The position numbers and the translations under genes were made by a program. The notes under the pieces are model-generated. The model saw only the letters and a program-made list of their open reading frames with translations. It made no database searches and was not told the origin of the DNA. This document shows, piece after piece, positions 31,969-34,766 of a stretch of 34,766 bases of DNA. Position 1 is the stretch's first letter; every line of letters begins with the position of its first letter. The stretch comes from Phycisphaerae bacterium (GTDB lineage: Bacteria; Planctomycetota; Phycisphaerae; Sedimentisphaerales; Sedimentisphaeraceae): the NCBI GenBank assembly GCA_015493385.1, contig WGDE01000014.1, positions 1 through 34,766 on the forward strand. Direction: 5' to 3'.

Positions 31969-34680
31969 ATGAAGAGTTTGAAAAAATGTAGGAAGATTAG
32001 TTTAACCTTGCTAAGTACATCCGTTGCGATTGTACTTGTTGCTTCAGGTTGCTCTAGTAGTAAGTATGATGAAGTTCTAATCAACGGTAACGACCGTGCT
32101 GAGATTGCTCAGACTCACTCTGAGTTCTCAGATTTAGCCAAAAGCTCTAATTTGCCTATGGAGTATGTTAGTGAGGGCAAAATTGGAGTTTCTAGTGTTG
32201 AGGCAGCTCTTGAGACAGCTGACGCAACAGACCTTCACGCTCAAGCTCAGAGGGATAAGAGTCTAGCAGATTTTGACGCTCGCCGTTCTGAAGTTAAAGC
32301 TAAAATCAACCAAGATCTAGCTAAGGCGCAGGCTCTTCGTGAAAAGTACAGCAATGAGTATGGCAAGGCTATGGCGCAAATAGCAGCTAGAGAAGCTGAA
32401 CTTGGTGCTTTTGCTAAACGCAAAGAGACTGTTATCTCATCTTTGAAAAAGGAAGGCGATAGCCAGTGCAAAGCTATCATTGCAAACGCCAATGAGAAGT
32501 ATGCTAGTGAGACTGCTCGTATTGATAAGATTAAACAAGTCTATAACGCAATCGAAGTTGAGAGTAATGCTAAGATTCTTGAGATGCAAGAAAAGTCAAA
32601 GGCTACAAGGCAACGCGCAGCCGCTACAGTATCTCAGTTGAATGCACAGGCAGAGGCCGTTAAACTAGAAACTCAGGCAAAAGCAAGTGAAATTCAAGAG
32701 CAGATTCGTTCTAACGATGTTCAGACAAAGTCTGAAGCAGACAAGATTCGTGCAACAAGAGAATCTTTGATAAAGGATACTGCAGCTCGCGTTAAGCAAT
32801 TGCGTTCTAAAGCGGCAACAATTGAGGCAAACCTAGCCTCTCATAAATACGAGCTAATGCTTGCAGAAGCAGTTGCAACAAAGACAGGCTCTAAAGCTAA
32901 GACTCAAGAGTCACTATCTAATGCTCCAACTAGATTCGACAAGGCTATGGCAGAGATTCAAAGTCTAAGGGGGGATATTGCGCATCGCAAAGATGCTTCT
33001 GATGCTGCTTATAAGTCTGGAATGGCTAAGATTAACGCTAAACTCTCAGATGAGCTAAACGAAGCTAAGAAATTGCGTGTTAAATCTAACCGTATCGAAG
33101 ATACCGCTCACGCAGAGTTTGTTAAAGCTCAAGCTGCTTCAGTTGCAAATGCAGTACGTGAAACAGCTGCCCATGCAGAAACTGTTGCAAAGGCTAAAGA
33201 GATGCAGATAGTTGCTCAAGCGGAAGCAGAAGCAGCAAAGATTAAAGAAGAATTACTAGCTCAAATTGCACAAAATAAGAAGGCTGGTAGCGTTGAAATG
33301 GCGAACCACACAACTCCAGCTGTACCTCTAGATAATGTTATTCATCAGGTTCCGGTTAGTCCAGTTGTTGCTCCAGTTGCACCAAGAATGGAACCAGATT
33401 ACATTGCATCTTATAAGAGCTCTCTTGCTAAAGTAATGTCTTTAAGAGCTAAGGCTGATGCTATAGAGATGGTTGCTAAGGCAACTTTTGCTGAAGAAAA
33501 GACTAAAATGCTTGCAGTGAAGACTCAAGAAGAAGCCATCATAACAGAGAAGCTTGCTATTGCAGATGCTCTTGAAGCACAGGCAAAATCAAGATTTGAT
33601 GAAATCAAAGCTAAACTCGCTACAGATATGGACATCGTCGAGAGTCAGTATCGTCAAGACGTTGTTGCCGCAGAATCTTTCCGCAAAGAGAAAGAAGCTG
33701 AGGTTCTTGATATTCAAAGTCAAGCACTTGCACTTGAGCAGATAACTAAAGCACGTGTAGAAAAACTCTCCACTGAAGAAGCTAGTGTTCTAGACTGTGG
33801 TGCTAATAAGAAGCAAGAGCTTGAAGTTCAACTTTGGGCAGTAAAGCAAAAGGGCGATGCAGAATATTCAAGACTTACTTCTGAATCAAAGAGTGTTCTA
33901 GAATCACAAGAAGCTTTAGCTCTTGAGATTGATGCACAGGTTGCATCTGCTAAAAAGCACCTAAAGGCAGAGCTTGCTAAGATTCAGAATTCAATTGATT
34001 CTTCTACACAGATTGCAAAGGCAGACTATCAACAATCACTGTCTAAGGCAACTGTTCTTGGTAAAAATATAGAAGCTAAAATCAACCGTGTAGCTGCTCA
34101 ATCTACAATGGAACATGAAGTTGCTAGTGCTCAAATAGAAAGAGACCGTCAGCTTGCACTAAGCCAAAATATGCGTAGCGAAGCTGCTTGTGATCGCATG
34201 GTTGCAAACGCAAAAACTAGTGGGCTATGTGAGAATGCAAAGCTTGATGCTCTATACGCTGCTGCAGATGCAGACCTTAAGATTGCACTAACAGAAAATG
34301 CTGCAAAGAGAGACGCTGCCGCAGCTAATCTTGAAGCAATCAAGGCTAGATTTGCTGCAAGAGTTGAGCAAGTTAAGGCTGAACGTGTAATTGATATTGC
34401 AGATGAGCATAATTCTTTAGCTCTAAAACGTACAGATCTTGCTAGTGCATTAGCGCAGGCTGTTGCAGCTCGCGATAGTTCTAGACGTAAGCTAGATGCA
34501 CTTGCAAAGAAACAAGCAGATCTTGAAGAAGCTTCAATGGTCAACTGGTCTGCAAAACTTGCAAAGGTTAAAGAGAATGGTTTCGAGTTTAAGACTTTTG
34601 ATTCAGTTCCAGATGTACGCGTAGCAGAGTCTACTCAAACTGAGCCAAAAGCTGTTTTAACTAAAAATACAGATTTCTAA
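31969..34680 (+). CDS. giant coiled-coil lipoprotein of unknown function
   Basis: A 903-residue protein. Residues 1-27 form a signal peptide (basic start, then VAIVLVASGC), with Cys28 as the lipidation site and CSSS after it. Residues about 95-440 are almost uninterrupted Ala/Lys/Glu/Gln-rich helix predicted to form coiled coil. A proline/valine-rich hinge (TTPAVPLDNVI to VVAPVAPR, about 446-477) separates this from a second coiled coil (about 478-880). A short tail follows. Both halves contain related segments of the form 'LRxKxxxIExxAxAxF' (for example LRVKSNRIEDTAHAEF and LRAKADAIEMVAKATF), so internal duplication is likely. Fully extended helices of this size could reach across a periplasm. 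It is flanked by a structured leader and a strong terminator, and so is a single-gene unit. GAGGG supports the start. No enzyme domain is seen. Confidence 0.85.
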   Translation: MKSLKKCRKISLTLLSTSVAIVLVASGCSSSKYDEVLINGNDRAEIAQTHSEFSDLAKSSNLPMEYVSEGKIGVSSVEAALETADATDLHAQAQRDKSLADFDARRSEVKAKINQDLAKAQALREKYSNEYGKAMAQIAAREAELGAFAKRKETVISSLKKEGDSQCKAIIANANEKYASETARIDKIKQVYNAIEVESNAKILEMQEKSKATRQRAAATVSQLNAQAEAVKLETQAKASEIQEQIRSNDVQTKSEADKIRATRESLIKDTAARVKQLRSKAATIEANLASHKYELMLAEAVATKTGSKAKTQESLSNAPTRFDKAMAEIQSLRGDIAHRKDASDAAYKSGMAKINAKLSDELNEAKKLRVKSNRIEDTAHAEFVKAQAASVANAVRETAAHAETVAKAKEMQIVAQAEAEAAKIKEELLAQIAQNKKAGSVEMANHTTPAVPLDNVIHQVPVSPVVAPVAPRMEPDYIASYKSSLAKVMSLRAKADAIEMVAKATFAEEKTKMLAVKTQEEAIITEKLAIADALEAQAKSRFDEIKAKLATDMDIVESQYRQDVVAAESFRKEKEAEVLDIQSQALALEQITKARVEKLSTEEASVLDCGANKKQELEVQLWAVKQKGDAEYSRLTSESKSVLESQEALALEIDAQVASAKKHLKAELAKIQNSIDSSTQIAKADYQQSLSKATVLGKNIEAKINRVAAQSTMEHEVASAQIERDRQLALSQNMRSEAACDRMVANAKTSGLCENAKLDALYAAADADLKIALTENAAKRDAAAANLEAIKARFAARVEQVKAERVIDIADEHNSLALKRTDLASALAQAVAARDSSRRKLDALAKKQADLEEASMVNWSAKLAKVKENGFEFKTFDSVPDVRVAESTQTEPKAVLTKNTDF

Positions 34681-34709
34681 TCTATTAGGAATCTATAAGT
34701 AGTAAATTT

Positions 34710-34760
34710 AAAGGCGGTGTGAATATTGAATTTCACACCGCCTTTCTTTATTTGATTCTT
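34710..34760 (+). terminator. strong terminator of the coiled-coil lipoprotein gene
   Basis: A perfect 14-bp stem AAAGGCGGTGTGAA / TTCACACCGCCTTT with an 8-base loop, followed by T-rich sequence (TCTTTATTTGATTCTT). It begins 29 bases after the stop. The A-rich start of the left arm would also allow function in the reverse direction. Confidence 0.93.
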
Positions 34761-34766
34761 AATGGC

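Noticed and set aside
34149-34544. 131-codon minus-strand ORF, and similar antisense ORFs (for example 9053-9580, 14465-14923, 16909-17391, 29574-30059).
   Set aside because: These lie opposite clear genes, have Ser/Leu/Ala-rich shadow composition and lack motifs or ribosome sites.
1-34766. CRISPR array, tRNA, rRNA, prophage or complete insertion sequence.
   Set aside because: No regularly spaced repeats, no cloverleaf-like sequence noticed, no phage structural genes and no intact transposase; the only recombinase looks like housekeeping Xer.

Overview
The window reads as a compact, AT-rich bacterial chromosome segment from a Gram-negative-type (double-membrane) bacterium. It carries MCE lipid-transport genes, two proteins with lipoprotein signals, a SurA/PpiC-type foldase and murA. 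Several genes point towards the PVC superphylum, most likely a planctomycete-like lineage: a DUF1844 protein next to smpB, a DksA-like protein with a degenerate zinc finger and a Lys/Thr-rich tail, a large multi-spanning membrane protein of a type I associate with planctomycetes, and a GluRS with a long insert after KLSKR. This placement rests on recognition of family style, not on a search.

Layout. Bases 1-1808 hold the end of an MCE/Mla-type lipid transporter operon (ATPase tail, MlaD-like protein, PqiC-like lipoprotein). Next come a convergent hotdog thioesterase, a secreted parvulin with a strong terminator, guaB-guaA for GMP synthesis behind a promoter that overlaps nested inverted repeats, and a PAP2 phosphatase. 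Then pfkB-type kinase and gltX (minus strand) lie head-to-head with glnS (plus strand), so the two related aminoacyl-tRNA synthetases share one intergenic control region. From 12.5 to 12.9 kb is a scar: a perfect palindrome, a decayed fragment resembling the C-terminus of a REP-associated (RAYT) transposase, a two-tier hairpin and a truncated DUF2442 gene. A diverged second copy of part of this scar lies at 20.47 kb, also beside a large hairpin.

From 12.9 to 15.3 kb a minus-strand cluster runs smpB, DUF1844, trpC, half-size TSUP exporter and zinc-ribbon protein. Then follow a flavin reductase, a DUF4870 membrane protein, murA, a CPBP-family membrane protease, a small conserved-looking ORF, a Xer recombinase, a CapD/PglF-type nucleotide-sugar dehydratase, the large membrane protein, yacG and the DksA-like regulator. 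The DksA-like gene is preceded by an unannotated 16-codon ORF with a strong Shine-Dalgarno sequence. From 25.2 to 29.8 kb mutL is fused by start/stop overlaps to a complete BtuFCD-type (cobalamin or ferric chelate) importer. gpmI ends in a strong terminator just upstream of mutL.

The right end is dominated by a 903-residue Ala/Lys/Glu-rich coiled-coil lipoprotein with a central proline hinge and internal repeats. It is preceded by a 500-base region with candidate divergent promoters and a three-hairpin leader, and closed by a 14-bp-stem terminator. No tRNA, rRNA, CRISPR array, intact insertion sequence or prophage was seen. Most of the window is housekeeping. The least explained items are the coiled-coil lipoprotein and its leader, the RAYT/REP-like scars, and the small ORF before the DksA-like gene.
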